Below the pieces are notes generated by a model, which made no database searches, was not told the origin of the DNA, and saw only the letters and a program-made list of their open reading frames with translations. Both the position numbers and the translations under genes were made by a program. Positions 17,740 through 18,406 of a stretch of 18,406 bases of DNA are shown piece by piece. Origin of the DNA: Ahrensia sp. (lineage in GTDB: Bacteria > Pseudomonadota > Alphaproteobacteria > Rhizobiales > Rhizobiaceae); the NCBI GenBank assembly GCA_002698425.1, contig NZXU01000053.1, positions 1-18,406 of the forward strand, written 5' to 3'. Numbering within the stretch: position 1 is the stretch's first letter; each line of letters starts with the position of its first letter.

Positions 17740-17879
17740 GATTCTGGTTTTCGCCATTTCGCTCAAGCGATCTGTCAGCTCGTTGTGCGGTCTTCATGGC
17801 CGTGATGTTGACGTACGGGATGCCCCTGCTCGTTGTTGTTGTAAGTTCCGGGCCGCGGTGGCGGGCTAAGATCGCCTGA
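17736..17879 (+). CDS. Small membrane peptide coupled to the lyase gene
   Basis: A GTG at 17736 overlaps the lyase stop in GTGA and opens a 47-codon frame ending at TGA 17877-17879. The peptide has a basic, aromatic N-terminus (MRFWFSPFRSSDLSAR), one hydrophobic stretch (CAVFMAVMLTYGMPLLVVVV) long enough for a membrane helix, and a short basic tail (RWRAKIA). The overlap matches the coupling style of the other genes in the locus. It may be a genuine small membrane partner, or the first part of a larger membrane protein cut off by the transposon fragment that begins downstream. No family recognised. Confidence 0.45.
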   Translation: MRFWFSPFRSSDLSARCAVFMAVMLTYGMPLLVVVVSSGPRWRAKIA

Positions 17880-17941
17880 GTTGCGTCACTTTGGTCAGTT
17901 TTCGAGGATGGCAGTGCGCTGACCTGGAGTGATGTGTCGGC

Positions 17942-17964
17942 TTAGTGCGCACGCTAGGCACTAA
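17942..17964. repeat. Short inverted repeat upstream of the transposase fragment
   Basis: TTAGTGC (17942-17948) and GCACTAA (17958-17964) are exact reverse complements with nine bases between. They lie 23 bases before the transposase ATG and may belong to the left end of the insertion sequence or act as its operator. The outer end of the element cannot be fixed without its right inverted repeat, which is not in the window. Confidence 0.35.
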
Positions 17965-17986
17965 TTCGTGTCTATAGGCTCGCTGG

Positions 17987-18406
17987 ATGGTCTGGATTCG
18001 GCGAGTGCGCACGGCCTCGGGCGCGACTGCGGTCCAGATCGCCGAATCCGTTGACGGCCGCCGGCGGATCGTGCGCCATGTGGGCTCTGCGCGTGATGAC
18101 GCCGAGCTGGGTCTGCTCCTCGAGGAGGCTCAGCGGCTGTTGGCCGATGACACCCAGGGTGAGTTGGATCTGGGAATCACCCTGAAAGCCGTTAAGGCCC
18201 ACATGGTTGCACCGCCGGCCGAGGCGCTTTTCACCGACAGCGCTGGTGTATCCGCCGGGCGGGAGTTGGTGGCGCGGCCACAAGTGCTCAAGAGCTGCAG
18301 CGGCCTGCTCTACGACCTGAGTTTGGACACCTCGAGGGTTTCTCTCGATTGGTAAGGGTTTGACCTGCAGATATTCGGCAGCGGGTAGGTGTTTTGGGGT
18401 ACTAAA
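17987..18406 (+). pseudogene. IS1634-type (IS4 superfamily) transposase, N-terminal part, damaged
   Basis: From ATG 17987 the frame gives MVWIRRVRTASGATAVQIAE, then RRRIVRHVGSARDDAELGLL and QGELDLGI-x-LKAVKAHMVAPP. This is the N-terminal region of the large IS1634-family transposases of actinobacteria, which normally run to roughly 450-550 residues. Here the frame stops after 122 codons (TAA 18353-18355), just after a segment VLKSCSGLLYD that in intact copies leads into the catalytic domain. A further in-frame TAG follows at about 18380. The DDE region is not present before the window edge, so the copy is inactive at least as read here. It marks the right border of the visible polysaccharide locus. 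Confidence 0.7.

Overview
The window looks like a chromosomal segment of a fast-growing mycobacterium (Mycolicibacterium-like). The left part is very G+C-rich and carries the accD5-accE5-maf cluster, whose order and protein sequences match mycobacteria. Signal peptides are Ala-rich, and GTG/TTG starts and 1-4 base start/stop overlaps are common.

Layout. Positions 1-5102 are a housekeeping-type backbone. They hold the end of an amidase gene, a coupled DUF3830 gene, a convergent membrane acyltransferase, a small secreted PASTA-like protein, and the minus-strand cluster accD5-accE5-maf (acyl-CoA carboxylase beta and epsilon subunits and a Maf nucleotide pyrophosphatase). A 583-base non-coding stretch follows (5103-5685). 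It holds a probable leaderless accD5 promoter, an inverted repeat, and a potentially structured element with a 17-codon micro-ORF. In M. tuberculosis the divergent birA gene lies at this point; here a different block begins.

Positions 5686-17879 run entirely on the plus strand. They contain a small secreted protein, a strong hairpin, a DUF4012 membrane protein, a Wzz-like chain-length regulator fused to a BY-type tyrosine kinase, a TuaG-like GT2 glycosyltransferase, a zinc-ribbon SAM methyltransferase, a Wzx-like flippase, a Wzy-like polymerase and a second GT2 enzyme. The last three overlap or nearly abut. This is the core of a Wzx/Wzy-type exopolysaccharide (capsule-like) locus. Much of it is visibly more A+T-rich than the backbone: I count 26 G+C in the 60 bases from 14101 and 46 in the 60 from 4261. 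That fits acquisition by transfer. Two gaps (10630-11055 and 11788-12164) hold micro-ORFs that may be gene remnants.

The most unusual part is 15921-17879. One gene encodes a protein with a Tat-like N-terminus and a domain that looks like those of phage tail/virion proteins. The next encodes a jelly-roll polysaccharide lyase homologue (heparin/alginate-lyase fold motifs). A third tiny ORF, overlapping the lyase stop, encodes a possible single-pass membrane peptide. I infer a binding, cleavage and membrane module acting on the polysaccharide made by the preceding genes. No initiating sugar-phosphate transferase and no sugar-nucleotide genes are visible, so the locus probably continues to the right or relies on genes elsewhere. 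The window ends in a damaged IS1634-type transposase gene.
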